60,000 nt of DNA. It comes from Nymphaea colorata (taxonomy: Eukaryota; Streptophyta; Magnoliopsida; Nymphaeales; Nymphaeaceae). Positions 11,671 to 24,127 of the stretch are shown piece by piece (position 1 is the first letter of the stretch; each line of letters opens with the position of its first letter). The notes beneath the pieces were generated by a model. It saw only the letters and a list, made by a program, of their open reading frames with translations, was not told the origin of the DNA and did not search any database. The stretch is taken from contig NC_045145.1 of the NCBI RefSeq assembly GCF_008831285.2, positions 8,742,802 to 8,802,801 of the forward strand, given 5' to 3'. A program made the position numbers and the translations under genes.

Positions 11671-14600
11671 ATGAATATCCTTGCTTGGAATGTCCATAGG
11701 CTGGCGACTCCTCCAGTTCAACATGAGTTCCTGGGAACTCTAAGGAAAATGAATACAACCATTACTTTTGCAATTGATTCCAAGCTCAATATGGAACAAC
11801 TTCAGAAGCTCCAACTAAAGATCTCAAAAATACGCTTGATCTCTAACATCCATATAGCGGGACCATGGGTGCACATTATCGCATTATGGGATCAGCATGA
11901 AGTGACTCTCCAAAATAGGTATGCACATCCTCACTATGTTGTTTTACTTTTCTCTATAGTCTCGTCTGGCCTGTGTTTTGTGGCTATAGGAGTTTATATG
12001 CATACTGATTATAAAATAAAAAAGGACTCATTTTTGAGCTTATGTTGTGTACTGAACCATTGTAGTGTGCCTGTGATTTGTATGGATGATTTCAATGTTG
12101 TTCTAAACAACAGTGAAAAAACTGATAGGGCGCCGGTTCTTTAAGCTTATATTGCACTTTTCAATTTTGTTGCCCAATCAGCCTTATATGAAATATCCTG
12201 CCCTAAGATGAAATTCACATGGACTAACAATCGTGTGGGCCATGAGAATGTCATGTCAAAGATTGACAGGTGCTACGTCTCCAAAGAATGGGTGGATGAC
12301 CCAGAATTGATTCTACACTTGGAAGTGCAACCGAGGACTATGTCAAACCACAACTCAATCTTGCTCTGCATCTCCAAATGTAGGTTCAGCACTTGGGGTC
12401 GTACCCCATTTCGACACTTTTAGTATTGATAGGAGATGGTAGGGTATAGTGATCAAATTCTTTCAACTTGGGCAGAGGATACCAGGGGCTGCACCATGAT
12501 CAAGCTCATACATAAATTGAAGGCAACTATGGACAAGCTGAAGGTTTGGTGCAAAGGAGGAGCAAGTGATCTCCCCACCAAATTATGGAGGCTAAGAACA
12601 AGATCAAACTTCTTCAAGCCCAAAGCAAAAGTGGCATGCTAGAGACAATAGACGAAGAATGCATGCTCAAAAGCAAATTATCCAAGATCTTGTCATTAGA
12701 AGAATGACTATGGCATCAAAAATCAAGAATCAAACGGTAAACACAAATTTTTTTCACGGGATTGCTAATGGGAGAAAGCGCCGAAATAAGATTGAGGCTC
12801 TCTCACAAGGGGTGGCTTACGACGGATACTCCTGATATATTTACAACTTGTATTGACTTTTTCACCGACATGCTAGGGACCAGCCATGGCTTAGGATGCC
12901 TACCCCAAACCATCACACCAGGTCCTACTATGTTGCATGAGTAGAATGATGAGTTGTTGAAACCAGTTACTGAAGCATAAATCAAGTGGGTGGTCATGGA
13001 TGCAGAAAGGGACTCATTGCCCAGAACAAAATGGGTTTGGAAATAGCTTCTTCCAAAACAACTAGAGTGTCATGTAGGAGGCAACACCAGGGGCTATTCG
13101 TGGGCTTTTTGACACCGGCAGATGAGTACTTCCCCATCTCCCTTTGTTCTAGCATGCTGAAATTTATCACAAGGATTATGATAAAGTGAATGCAGCCTAT
13201 TCCAAATAGGATTATCTCAAAAAATCAAAGTGCTTTCCTTCTCGGGAGGTGCATTCAGGATGACTTTCTACTCAATCAAGAAATTGTCCACATCTTTGAA
13301 AGCAGCTTGTGTGAAAATTGATTTAAGTAAGGCCTATGTCAGAGTGAATTGGGAGTTCTTGAAGGCTACCTATGCCACTTAGGATTCCATGATTTGTGGG
13401 TGAAGATACTTATGACAATCATCACCACGGTTAAATATGTGATACTTAGGAAGGAATGTGGTTTGAGAATAAGAGAGGGCTTAGGCAGGGGGATCCGCTC
13501 TACCCCTACTTTTTATTACAATTATGGAATTATGGAAATGCTTACTCACACTATACAAGCTCAAGTAAATAACAAACAAATCAAGATCCCCTTCATGGGG
13601 CTGGGATCACTTCCCCCTTCTCCACTTTGTATACAAACGACATCATATTCTTCACGGAAGGAAGGCTGAAGAACTTTCGAAACTTAAAAGTGTGTCTTAA
13701 TGAATTCTCTAGTTGCTCGGGCCTAGCCATGAATACTGCCAAGAGCTCAATTCTTCCACTCAACTTGGACAGTTGAGTACACACTCAAATAGAGCAGACA
13801 TTAGGCTCGCGTCAAGGTCAGCTTCCTTCTATGTACCTCGACATTCCCCTCCATAAGAATGATGTGACAGAGGAACAATGTAGGCATTTAATTCTTCGCT
13901 CATCCCAGAAGCTAACTCTTTAGAAACAAAGATACCTTTCTTTTCCAGACAGACTCAACCTAATCAAACAAACTCTATCTCTATTGTCTGGTTACTGAAA
14001 CCTGGTGGTTAAACTCCCTGCTACTACCTATAAGCAACTGAGTAAAATGGCAGCCGACTTCTTATGGGGTGATATGGCAGACAACAAAAGCCATCATCAT
14101 ATTAAATGGTCTACTCTGTATCTCCTGAAATTAAAGGGAGGCATAGGACTCAGAGACCTCAAGGAAACCAATCTTGCCAACTTGGCTTTTTTAGTGTATC
14201 GCATGACCCAACAGTCTTCCTCTTAGGCAGACCTTGTTAAAGGTCAATACTAGGAGTGGAAAGGACTGGTTGCAAAAGGGTGTCTAAAGAACGACGAAGG
14301 TCATTGTAGTCTTGGAACAGGATTAATGCAAATGTCAGTTGGATGATAGGCAATGGTGCTATGGATTGGTGACTAAAGTGTCTGAATAATAAGATCCCAA
14401 TATCCCATCACCATTTGGTACAAGACACGATCAGATGCACAATAGAAGAAATTATGGAGGAGAATTGGGAGTTCATCAGTGAGTTCCTTGTACACCTGAT
14501 GTTTTGGTATGGAGAAACAAAGATCAAGGGAAATTCAATTGACATGAATTTTGGCAAAGGATTTGGAAAAAAGGCTCCAAGAGCAATGATAACATGCACG

Positions 14601-15460
14601 TTTTGAAAGGGAGAAGATTCCCAAGGAGCACTTGGACTATTTATTTAGGTGTTTCAGGTCGTCTACCTATTGATGGGTTTGTGCAAAAGTAGAGTATGTC
14701 ACTTGTTTCTAGGTGCCTAGTCTGCAAGCAGGAGATTGAAAACATGAAACACCTTTTTTTCAAGTGTAAGAGAGCTAGTTTTATATGGATATCCATTTTC
14801 AAAAAATTTGAGAGGACCAAGCAATGGCATAAGAGTTCCCCAAACCTGATGCAAGGGCTTATCTGGTGGCACAAGAATGACTTCAAAGACAAACTGCTTG
14901 ATAAATGCTGGAAAGACAACTTCCATATGGCAATATGGTTCATCTGGAAGACACACAATCACATCAAGCATAAGGGTGATCTACTAATTGGCAACTTGGC
15001 AGAACGGTTATGGGCCCACTGCAGTGATTACTGGTGGAATTTGCAATGGAAAGAAACTCAGTTGGTTAAAATTCATAACTAGCTCTGCTCTGGGATTCTA
15101 TAGAGCAATGGAGTTAGACATGGTGATAGATGAGTAGAAATCAGCATTAGTTCGTGGATAAAGAGTGGCAGAAGAGGAGTGGCTGGTCTCATTATAGACA
15201 TCTTTGGATGGTTCTGTTTTGGTTTGTCCTACTGGTTTGAGAATCATATTGGATGGTGGGAGACAGAGATTCTAATGGAATGCATTGGGTACTTGGTGAA
15301 CATTGAGGATAACTTAGGCTGCATTTACCTTCTGGCCAATGATGGAGATTGGAATCAGCACCTACATAACAACATTGAACGTGGCACAAAAATAGTAAAC
15401 AACATTTTGATGAGCAGTAGTAGCTTTCTTAACAGGCTTACTATTTGCAAGGGATGACTT
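11671..15460 (+). pseudogene. LINE ORF2 (endonuclease / reverse transcriptase), heavily degraded
   Basis: The sequence opens with MNILAWNVHRL, the usual start of plant LINE ORF2. APE-like endonuclease remnants follow (CMDDFNVV near 12080; MKFTWTNNRVGHENVMSKID at about 12208; MSNHNSILLCI in place of the SDH motif). Reverse transcriptase remnants lie at about 13200-13790. The catalytic FADD box is replaced by YTND, so the first catalytic Asp is lost. A zf-RVT-type region (CLVCKQEIENMKHLFFKC, about 14715) and a weak RNase H-like tail (about 15170-15400) follow. Many stops and frameshifts separate these blocks. It would have nicked target DNA and copied LINE RNA; it cannot do so now. Confidence 0.75.
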
Positions 15461-15681
15461 CTTGCTGAAGCTACTAACTTTTTGTCGATTATTCCGACCA
15501 ATGGATTGTATAGGAAATGGATTCACCATGACAACATGTGAGATCCATTAAAAGGAAGTAATACTATGAGTTGAAGTCCTGTGCGGGCACTTTTTTGTTG
15601 TACGTATTACTCCATTCTGTTGGAATAAATGGACGGGGGCCTAACCCCCATGCAGTTATTGTCCAGAAATAAGGTACAAGC

Positions 15682-15879
15682 ACGAGACATCATATTAGGA
15701 GCAAAGGGTTCTGACCGCTTGTTATCGAATCAAACAGAAACCACAATTAGTTTTGACCAAAATTCTTGATGGTAAATATATAAGTTAGAAGGTACTAAAA
15801 AAGAAAAGGTTATAAGTAATTAGGAGAAAAAAAATGTAAAGATTGGAAAGGTTACCACAAAATCGTGACTTGAACTCTT
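15682..15879. other. Short unassigned spacer after the LINE
   Basis: AT-rich, no recognisable content. It may belong to the copia relic that follows. Confidence 0.3.
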
Positions 15880-16380
15880 ATTTGAATTGATAATGGAAAC
15901 CATTGGTCAAATCTCTAAGCTCAACTATGTTATTGAACCTTGGAATTTCTTGAAGATTCACACTATAAGAATGTTGCACATATGGTAACATGAAAGTGAG
16001 AATTGCAAATCTTTGACAAAGCAACAAAGCCTTTAAGGAATATGTCACCAAAGTTCATCAATTATGAGATGAAATGATCCAATTGATATAGCCCTTACAA
16101 AAAGGATACATCTAAAAAAAATTGTATAATTGGTTTGAGAGCTGATTTCAACAGTGTAAAGACTCCCCTTTCATATAGATCCAAAGTCCGTATTCTGAGT
16201 AGGACCATTGCCAAAATCTAAATGTTGTAAAAAAATAGGTTGATTTTTTTCAAGGAATAACATGGTAGTGTGCTTGCTAATTCTCATCTTCCTCACTTGG
16301 ATAGATTTAGTGAGGAAAGGAATTGAAAGTTCATTTAGTTTCATTGCTAAAAAGTGGGCATATTAAGCCTAAAAATCGCA

Positions 16381-16402
16381 ATATATATATATATATATAT
16401 AT
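16381..16402. repeat. (AT)n microsatellite
   Basis: Eleven AT units immediately left of the foldback element. Confidence 0.9.
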
Positions 16403-16403
16403 C

Positions 16404-16556
16404 TGTCAAGTGATCCAAGACTGCTTTTATAATTATAGTTCCAATGGTTCCTCCTCCCTATATATGTAGGGAGGAAGTATTGGAATTCTAATATAGAAGC
16501 AGGGAGGAAGTATTGGAATTCTAATATAGAAGCGAAGTGTCTTGGGTCACTTGACA
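16404..16556. mobile_element. Foldback MITE-like element with an internal 33-bp duplication
   Basis: The ends are inverted repeats: TGTCAAGTGATCCAAGAC on the left against GTCTTGGGTCACTTGACA on the right, one mismatch in 18. The inverted homology continues inward to the near-palindrome around 16454-16476, so the whole unit can fold into one hairpin. The right arm holds an exact 33-bp tandem duplication (16468-16500 and 16501-16533), which lengthens it relative to the left arm. I see no convincing target-site duplication. It has no coding capacity. Confidence 0.7.
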
Positions 16557-17070
16557 TCGATAAATTTGTGAGTGTCCTTTAATAAAAAAATTGTTTACAA
16601 TCTCCAGCCTCTTTTTAAAGGAAATGCTACATACAAGTCGGGAGCCACCATTGGTTCCATGTAATCGGGTCTTCTATATTCAATTTAGGAGCATATTTTC
16701 TTATGACTCTAAAGTGTTCCTTACTTTCTAAATGCATGAATGGAAAGTTTATCCTTTTGTGAACACTGGTGATGGTATCTCTCTTCCAATTGAATGTAGT
16801 GAGAGTGTCAAGCTAATTAATGCCTTGATTCTGTGATTTTACTTGCATCTCAAATTGCTGAACATGGTTGTCAAGTAATTTTCTCGCCAAACAAATTCTG
16901 CATAGGGGCTTCTCTCCCATGGAAGATAATTCAAGAAGGCTCTAGAAGAGATGGTTTTCATTATATTGATTAATTTCTTGGATATTTCTAGACTATATAA
17001 TATTATTGCATCAAGATTTAGCCACCCAAGATTGGGGAAGATGTCTCATATACCATTACAAAAAGGAACA

Positions 17071-18050
17071 TGTAACTAAGATTTTGTTTTTGTTTATTGC
17101 AGCGACGGAGATGCATTGGGGCTGCCCAAAGCAGCCCAACAAAAAATTTCATGGGAAAATTTCAAAATTACATTGTGATGAATTAAAAATTATGTGGGAC
17201 GCCTACATCATACCTGGGCTAGTAACTTGTGCCCCTCAGCCAATAAAGCCTACGTAATGTTTCTAAATTCTTTTAAATGAAAAAAAATTTATACAAAAAA
17301 AATCTGGTCCTATGACTCCAAAACAAAACAGAGTTCCTAAAGGAAACATATAATAACATTGAAACTACAAGAGACCTCATTGTTTGTAGAAATATCGAGA
17401 AAACTTTTGAGGTAGTTTGATTTTGCTATTGGATCTTCTAAGGAGTGGTCGATGTTCTCGAGCATCTTCCAGAGTTTGGGGAATACTTCTATATACAGGT
17501 AAGGATATTTTCGGCCCTCACTTCTATCTAATTGGCAAATGAATCCCATCCAAACTTTTGAAAAATATTTCGTTTTTCCAAACACTTTGTAAAATTGCTA
17601 CAACATTCTTCATCTCCCCTGACGGCTTTTAACATTGACACAAATAGACAGGCCATCGCCATAGCCTACGGCAACGACACTGGTATTTGTAAAAAAGGCT
17701 TCATTAGAAGAAGCCAATGGCATTCCATGATGGGAAAGTCATCATGATAATATTTCTATCAACGATGGCTTAAGCCATCATCACATGGTAATTATACAAC
17801 AAAAAGACAAAAAAGGTTGTTCCAATCTCAACTACTTCGACCTCCATGTCACAGCTGCAAACCCTGCTTCTAGCTGCCTCCATCACCATCATCTAGATTG
17901 AGAGAAAGAATGTTGCAACTAAAGATCTCGCTTCCACCTGCCTCCACTACAAAGTTTTAAAGAGCGAAAGAGAGAGAGGAGTTCTGGCTGGAACATGAGC
18001 TTTCAAAGCTCTCTTGTTTGCAGCCACAAGGATCTTTGGAAGCTCGCTGG
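17071..18050. other. Unassigned AT-rich region
   Basis: No recognisable gene. The region around 17620-17800 contains words such as GCCATCGCC and AATGGCTTAAGCCATC that suggest a decayed DNA transposon, but I cannot classify it. Open frames at 17006-17257 (+) and 17337-17585 (-) have no identifiable domain. Confidence 0.3.
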
Positions 18051-18063
18051 TATATATATATAT

Positions 18064-18094
<31 letters not shown>
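18051..18094. repeat. Compound microsatellite (TA)n(GA)n
   Basis: About seven TA units followed by about fourteen GA units. Confidence 0.9.
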
Positions 18095-18097
<3 letters not shown>

Positions 18098-18840
18098 TAT
18101 ATGTCGCCTACCATTGCCAATGAGCCTATCAACACCTGTGACCGCCATTCTCGCCTGTCCCATTCGCTGCCTACTAATGCCAAACAATGACCTATAAGTC
18201 TCTTGCTGCCTTCGCTAAAAGACAAAATGACAATTTAGTGGAGTGAAACCAAAAACTAAAAGGAAGAAAGAGAATCAAAGAGAGGCTGACATCATGTCAT
18301 TAAACATAATAGAACTATTCCCCTAAATGATGTCTCGTACCAGGTAAAGTGAGCTATAAGAACCTGAGACATATACAACACATGGGAACCATGTCATCTA
18401 GATTTTATTAGTTATACTGAACCAGAAGACCAATTATTGGGAGTTGCCATACTTTCTTGTATTTGTACTAGAGCTAATCATGTTGTCTGGGTTATGAATC
18501 TTTGCAAACATATATATGTCGATGTAGGCCAACTTCTGGCCATCAATAGTCTGTATTTTGATTTCCTATTAATGTATTTGGTAACATTTATTTGAACCTT
18601 TGAACATCTGTCACTGATAATGCTTTTATTTAAGTTATAAAATTGAATTCATTATTTTGGTGTTCTATGTATTATCTTGTTTTAACAAGATCAAGTTATT
18701 GAATGTGTTGATTTTGATTTAACAAGTTTGTTATGAATTTTGTAATAGGACTGATATAACATGCCCTTGTACTATCGAACATGAATGATTTTTGTATATA
18801 GAAAAAACAAGCAAAACCAACAACTATAATGTTCTAGTCA

Positions 18841-19060
18841 TCAAACAATGGACAGAACAGACAAGATAGACAAAACAGATTGTACGTGATGCAAACACTA
18901 GATAGAACAGACAAAATGCACATAACATAAATCAAACATTGAACAAAACAGACAGAACAGACAAGACAAACATCAAGGAAAACAACCATTGAACATAAGG
19001 AACATGGTGTTTTGCTCATAAAGCCATCAAACAATGGACAGAGAACCCTAATAATAGGAC
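18841..19060. repeat. Degenerate GACAGAACAGACAA-type minisatellite
   Basis: Words such as GACAGAACAGACAAGA, GATAGAACAGACAAAA and GACAGAACAGACAAGACA recur at irregular spacing, mixed with CAAACAATGGACAGA and CAAACATTGAACA. This creates an open minus-strand frame (18834-19226) rich in Cys, Leu and Ser that is best read as a by-product of the repeat, not a gene. Confidence 0.6.
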
Positions 19061-19764
19061 AGACAGGACACGGATGCCCTCTAAAGAAATGAGAAGAAAG
19101 GGTCCCTGTAGTTGATGGATCCACCATAGCTCTGAGGCAGATCCAAGAAAGTGGCTTGTAATCCCAGCCTTGAGCTCTCAAGACTGCTGACCAAATAACT
19201 AAATCGAAGCAAATTAAAAACACCACCTAATAATGAAATGTGGCATCACCTCATAAAAACCACTAAAATGTGGCACCCATTTTGCTCAAGACATGGCCAT
19301 ACTCCCACCCAGTGACAGCCAGTGATCAAAAGCGTCAAAGGATATTAGCCAAGATGCTCCTTGGATCTGATCATTGCTTGAAGGATGGTTCTCCTGAACA
19401 TCTTAAGATGCCAAATGCATTGCAACAACATAACAAGAGACTGCCTTGTTAACATTAGGGACTAAAGATAGGACAGCTAGCCATGAACATGATGACAAAC
19501 CTCTATGGAAAATGGGATGCTTGCACTTTCTCATCTAGGAAGGCTCTTATTTTGGAGTCTCTCACTTTTTCATCTTTCTCATATGCTAGCTGGAGTTTAA
19601 CTCGAAAATCACATTCTATGATCATTCAAATGTTAACCTCATATGGCCCATGTAAGTAGTTTAAGGCTTTCAAAAAACTAATCAAATGAACAAGACTTAC
19701 CCAACCATGTCCAACAATTTTCATGTAACAGTGAGCAGTATTATCTACAGGTCATCAACTAAGT
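19061..19764. other. Unassigned region
   Basis: No recognisable gene, repeat or RNA. Confidence 0.3.
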
Positions 19765-20430
19765 CTAACTAATCATGTAGAATGCACGTTCTTGCAGCTC
19801 TGACCAACTAATAGAATTACAACAAGAGAAACTGAATATGCCCTCAACATATAGAAGAAAAAAATGATGAGATATATCTTTCAACTTAATTCTTAGCAAT
19901 CTACAAAACCATAGCTGAGTGAAGGCATCTGCTTCCAAAGGCTTTTGAACCAGTAATTTGCCAACCAGCTCCTTCTCTATAACACTCAGCCTACAATAGC
20001 ATGAGTTAAGATCAGAGATACATGAGATCATGAAGCTAACAAGATGACAATAAATAATTGGAACTTATAGTATCAGTTGTATCTTAACCGTTATTCATAA
20101 AACTTCCCACAATGTGCATAGCATCATTACGAGTCATAGATACACTATATCCTTTGAAAATATTCATTGGATCAGCAAAATCCAAGAGCCAATACAAGGA
20201 TCAAACATTTCCACACGTGATAAGAAAAACTTGTCCCATCATAACTGCCTTATGCATACCTGGAAAAATTGGTTTGAGAATGTTAGCATCACACAGGAAA
20301 GACCAGGTGCCAACACATGTTACAATATAAAATTTCACCATCAGGAAGTAAATAATAAAAATAACTTACAGTTTTTCATTCAACACCACCAAGGAAGGGC
20401 AGCTTCTTCTTGAAGACATACAGTCAAGCC
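19765..20430 (-). other. Possible minus-strand exon fragments, unidentified
   Basis: Two segments on the minus strand look exon-like. One starts after a possible acceptor (TTGTAG, near 19993) and reads RLSVIEKELVGKLLVQKPLE continuing ADAFTQLWFCRLLRI. The other follows TTTTTCCAG near 20262 and gives MHKAVMMGQVFLITCGNV before a stop. I do not recognise either, and they may be remnants of different genes. The low conservation clues and the nearby stops suggest gene fragments, not a live gene. Confidence 0.25.
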
Positions 20431-21206
20431 TTGTCCATGAAGCAAAAAAAATATCAGAATCATACAATCATTCTAATATTAGTATAAGGATGATTAATAT
20501 GTGAAAACCCTAAACAATCTAAATTATCCACCATATTAGACCTTCAAGCTTGGTTCCCTACCAATATGGCATTTAGTCACCCAGTAATGAATTAGTCTTG
20601 AACCTGATAAGCCACATCCCTGAACCATATAGAAAAGGACTACATCAATTTGCTACAGATTTCAATTGCATTTTTCCCTACTATACACCCTATGGCCTAA
20701 AGTTTTTTTGCATAACATAAATAGTCAAAAATCCAAAACGAAGAGAAGGACATATTTTGGAAATAAGTTATTCTTGATTCCTTGAAAATCAGCTGCAGTT
20801 TTACATCGTTGAAGAAAGGCTATGTTAACCAGAAAGATGACCCCTTTTGGTCGGAAAAACTGTTGTTAAAGATTTAGCTTTTGCAGCAAAAATTTCATGA
20901 ATATAGTCTTCTTCCTTACTAAGAAGAATGGAGTTAATGTCCAATTTGCTTTGCACGTTTCTTGTTTACTTGAAAGGCAGAAAACATTGGATTCCATCCT
21001 TTAACATAATATTCCTATTCCCTCGATTAGATTCCTCCTTTCACCACCATTGGTTCACACAAAACGGTAGATCTTACGATAGGAGACTAGAAAAAAATTG
21101 CTAAAACGGAATGAGGAATCTATCATGGAAACGAACAATGCCAAATTGCTGGAATTGCTTCAACCATAGTTGCAACAATTGTTTGTATTTAGAAACACTT
21201 ATAGAG
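20431..21206. other. Unassigned AT-rich region
   Basis: Nothing recognisable. Confidence 0.3.
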
Positions 21207-21580
21207 ACACTTATTGTTCATTGCATATTGAAAGACAAGATTGAGAGAACATGATTAAGAAAACAAACCATTTGGCCTTGAAATACTAAGATTGACAGAA
21301 CAAATGCCGTCTAATTTGGCTTTTTTAAGTTCAACAAGATATAAAAATGGATCCAACTAATGATTTTTAATATATGAACCAGATTAAAATGAAACACTTA
21401 TTGTTCCTAGCATATTGAAAGACAGGATTGAGAGAACAATATTAAGAAAACAAACCATCCAGCCTTGAAATATTAAGATTGAGAGAACATGTGCCTTCTA
21501 AGTTGACTTTTTTAAGTTCAGCAAGATATAAAAATGGATCCAATTAATGATTTTTAATATATGAACAAGATTAAAATGCA
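21207..21580. repeat. Tandem duplication, period 187 bp
   Basis: Copy 1 (21207-21393) and copy 2 (21394-21580) share blocks such as TATTGAAAGACA(A/G)GATTGAGAGAAC and AAGATATAAAAATGGATCCAA in the same order and spacing, at roughly 90% identity by eye. There is no coding content. Confidence 0.85.
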
Positions 21581-21904
21581 AACAAGCATCATTTCCTTGC
21601 TTTTTTAGAAAACATGGGCTTAATGTGCTGCATAGCCATTTTTTCATCCAATCCAAATGCTACTCCTATAAAAGAGACATATTAAGTAATGTACAACTTA
21701 TAGTAAGTTTTATCCCATAACGACGACTAGACCAAATATATTCAAATTTGTAACGTACTAGTCCATTAGGATTAGTCAAATAATCCATACCACATGAGCA
21801 ATGGAACAACACATATACTTGATTGTTTTGTACAGATAAAAAATTAATTTTAAAACATAATAGTGGAGCTGTTGCATACATAGCTTTCCTTATGTACCAA
21901 AATT

Positions 21905-22204
21905 AGGCCTGGGCATCGGGCTGGCCCGGCCTGGCCCAACACCCGAAAATGAAGTCTGGGCCCAGCTTGATATCCGACATTCGAGCTTGGGCCCAGTCTA
22001 GTTAAAATAAAAAATATTTTTTAAAATATAAAATAAAGATTTTAAATATAAAATATATTTTAATAATAAAATATATATCATTATTAAGTAAAAATAATAT
22101 TAAAAAAATAAATCAGGCCGAATCAGGCCCCATTTGGCCGACCTAGGCAGATTTTTTTGGGCCCGAACCCGGGCCTGATTGGTCCCATTGCCTAGGCTTC
22201 TTAA
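21905..22204. mobile_element. hAT-like MITE (GGCCTGGGCA family)
   Basis: The left end AGGCCTGGGCATCGGG and the reverse complement of the right end (AGCCTAGGCAATGGG, to 22199) form imperfect terminal inverted repeats around a GGGCCC-rich edge and an AT-rich core. The octamer CCAAAATT lies on both sides (21897-21904 and 22205-22212), consistent with a hAT 8-bp target-site duplication. About five extra bases separate the right inverted repeat from the octamer, so the right boundary is approximate. No transposase is encoded. Confidence 0.6.
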
Positions 22205-22212
22205 CCAAAATT

Positions 22213-23851
22213 TCACCATGAATTGCAAATAAATAGCAAGACACTATCCCATCAAAGGATAAACTAATCTCTTAAAGCTATACCAAGGTCAAGACAAGAA
22301 ACAACAAATTCTATTGTTTGATGTTGTTTCATATTATTTTCGAACCATCTCAAAGAATGGTTTGCTTTTGTCTACACGAAAATGTCATTGGAAAAAAACT
22401 TCACATCCTTCGTTTATATGCAAAATACCATTCCATGATGGATGCTGGATGCTAAACATGGGAGAATAAGGCTACTTTATTTACATGAAAAGCAAACAAT
22501 CTTATCACTAGGAATGAGTTACGGGACATTCCAAAAGCCACAATATTGATGGCAAGGTTTGCATGAAATTTTGCACTTTCATCAGTTATTTATTTAACTA
22601 TTGATTCAGAATCATGCTCATGAAATTAATATAGAAAATGCACCATTGAAGATACTAATGGATGAACTATTGGTTGAAGATGAGAAGATTTCCATTTTGA
22701 AGCTCGATGATATGAACATAAATAGTTGAAACACTTGTAGAAATGAAAAAAATTTGCCAACATTAAGCATAAAGGACATCAAGAACTATAAAACAATACC
22801 TAAGGATGTTGGATGCTACTCCGTCTGAGCACTGTGTTCATGACAGACTGTAATTGTTGCCTAAGTTCTTCATTTTATAGTTTCATTTCTGCATTTTGTT
22901 TTAACTTTTTTGTTGAATACAACATTTTTTAGGCTTTTAATATTCCTCCTTAATAATTACAGTTTCTTGTATCACTTTTGTATGTATTTAGACAACTCTA
23001 CATGACCATGTAAAATTTCATACAAATCATCTAGTTTGACTCCTATTTCATAACTGCCTACACATCCATATCTTGACTCATGGCTTTTGCATATACATCA
23101 GTTCAACTAATTGTATCAATTGCCCCTATAGGCAGTTGTGCAAGATGCATTTTGAACATAGACTAGCAAAAAAATAGACAATAATATCCATGCACACAAG
23201 ATATAAATAAGTACACAATGACAAAACAAAAGCAAAACATACAATGCCATTTGCAACCTTCTTATTTACTTATTCTTTTTTTTTATGTGTTTTTATGAAA
23301 ATATCCACTCGACTGACCTTTATTCCACTATTGCTTACTGTCTTATTAAATGAATTGGTTAAAATTTTGTTAGCAGTTATTAATGGTACAACGGTACATA
23401 CATATCATACTGTATTTAGAAAAATACACCATCTTTCGATCTTGCACGTAGACCGTAAATATGGAGAAAATATTGCATACATTCACCTATGTTCTCTCAT
23501 GCAGGAAGTTGAGAGATGGGACCTATCCCATCGGTATAGGATCTGTCAATTTCTGGTGGCATTACATCAATTCCATGGTTTTGCTTTGTAAACTTGTAGG
23601 CTTTTAGCTATATGACTATTTATAAATTCAGTGTCTGATCGATTTTTGGCAACAGTGTTTAGCTATTCATTTGTTGAAATAAACAACTAATGCCCCCACC
23701 ATTGATTGATTTGTCTAATCAAAATGGAGAAAATTTTTTAGAATAAAGCTCAAGTTGTGTGTTGTTGTGCTTCCCCAACTATACATTACAAATTTTTAAG
23801 CTTAGAGTTGACATAACCACTTTAGTTTATCTTTTTCAACTATAAGAAAAG
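22213..23851. other. Unassigned AT-rich region
   Basis: No gene, RNA or element is recognisable. The open frame at 23244-23591 (+) has a hydrophobic start but no known domain. Confidence 0.3.
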
Positions 23852-24127
23852 TGTAGAAATATGCAACGGAAGAGAGGAAAAGAGAAAAAACACACGATAT
23901 ACGTGGAAAACCTCAAGAAGAGGTGAAAAACCATGGAGAAGCTCTCACCTAGGGACAAAACCGCAACCCTAGGAGAGAAAATTATATTCCACTTTTATCA
24001 GCAAAACAACACTAAGTGGGATTATAAGGGGGAAACTCGCCTAGGGTACCGAGCCACTCTCGGTTCCCGTGCCCATGGGACCGGGTCCATATCCAGACCC
24101 GGTTCCCTTACACAAGATATTCTAACA
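23852..24127 (-). repeat. Copia-2 3' LTR (only copy)
   Basis: About 276 bp, bounded by TGTAGAAATATGCAAC on the left and CTAACA on the right in plus orientation. The left boundary is inferred from the TG dinucleotide. It contains an imperfect inverted repeat of GGGACCGGGTCC / AGACCCGGTTCCC at 24077-24107. Confidence 0.7.

Larger units (their letters stand above)
4945..15666 (+). mobile_element. LINE (non-LTR retrotransposon), near full length, split by Copia-1
   Basis: Both ends are marked by the 15-bp direct repeat AAATAAGGTACAAGC (4930-4944 and 15667-15681), a target-site duplication typical of LINE integration. The 5' end begins with a G-rich GGGGGCGAAACC. Inside lie a DUF4283-type ORF1 and an ORF2 with endonuclease, reverse transcriptase and C-terminal zinc-finger regions, all heavily mutated. 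Removing Copia-1 and its extra TSD leaves roughly 5.6 kb, a usual length for a plant LINE. No long poly(A) tail remains. It may be reduced to the A residues at the start of the 3' direct repeat. The element is dead. Confidence 0.85.
15880..17070 (+). pseudogene. Decayed copia gag/protease/pre-integrase relic
   Basis: Short blocks in all three frames match the gag-protease region of Copia-4 further along the window. LRADFNSVKTPLSYRSK (about 16130-16190) lines up with the gag block LRPEFDGVKTALLHRSK. SQIAEHGCQVIFSPNKF (about 16850-16905) lines up with SQIADLGFDVIFSQSKC. DISRLYNII followed by SHPRLGKMSHI (to about 17055) lines up with the pre-integrase stretch. Order and spacing agree with copia, but stops and frameshifts are everywhere, no LTRs remain, and a foldback element is inserted. 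This is an old relative of the Copia-4 lineage. Confidence 0.65.

Noticed and set aside
18834-19226. Cys-rich minus-strand frame as a small secreted protein
   Set aside because: It is the translation of the degenerate GACAGAACAGACAA repeat.
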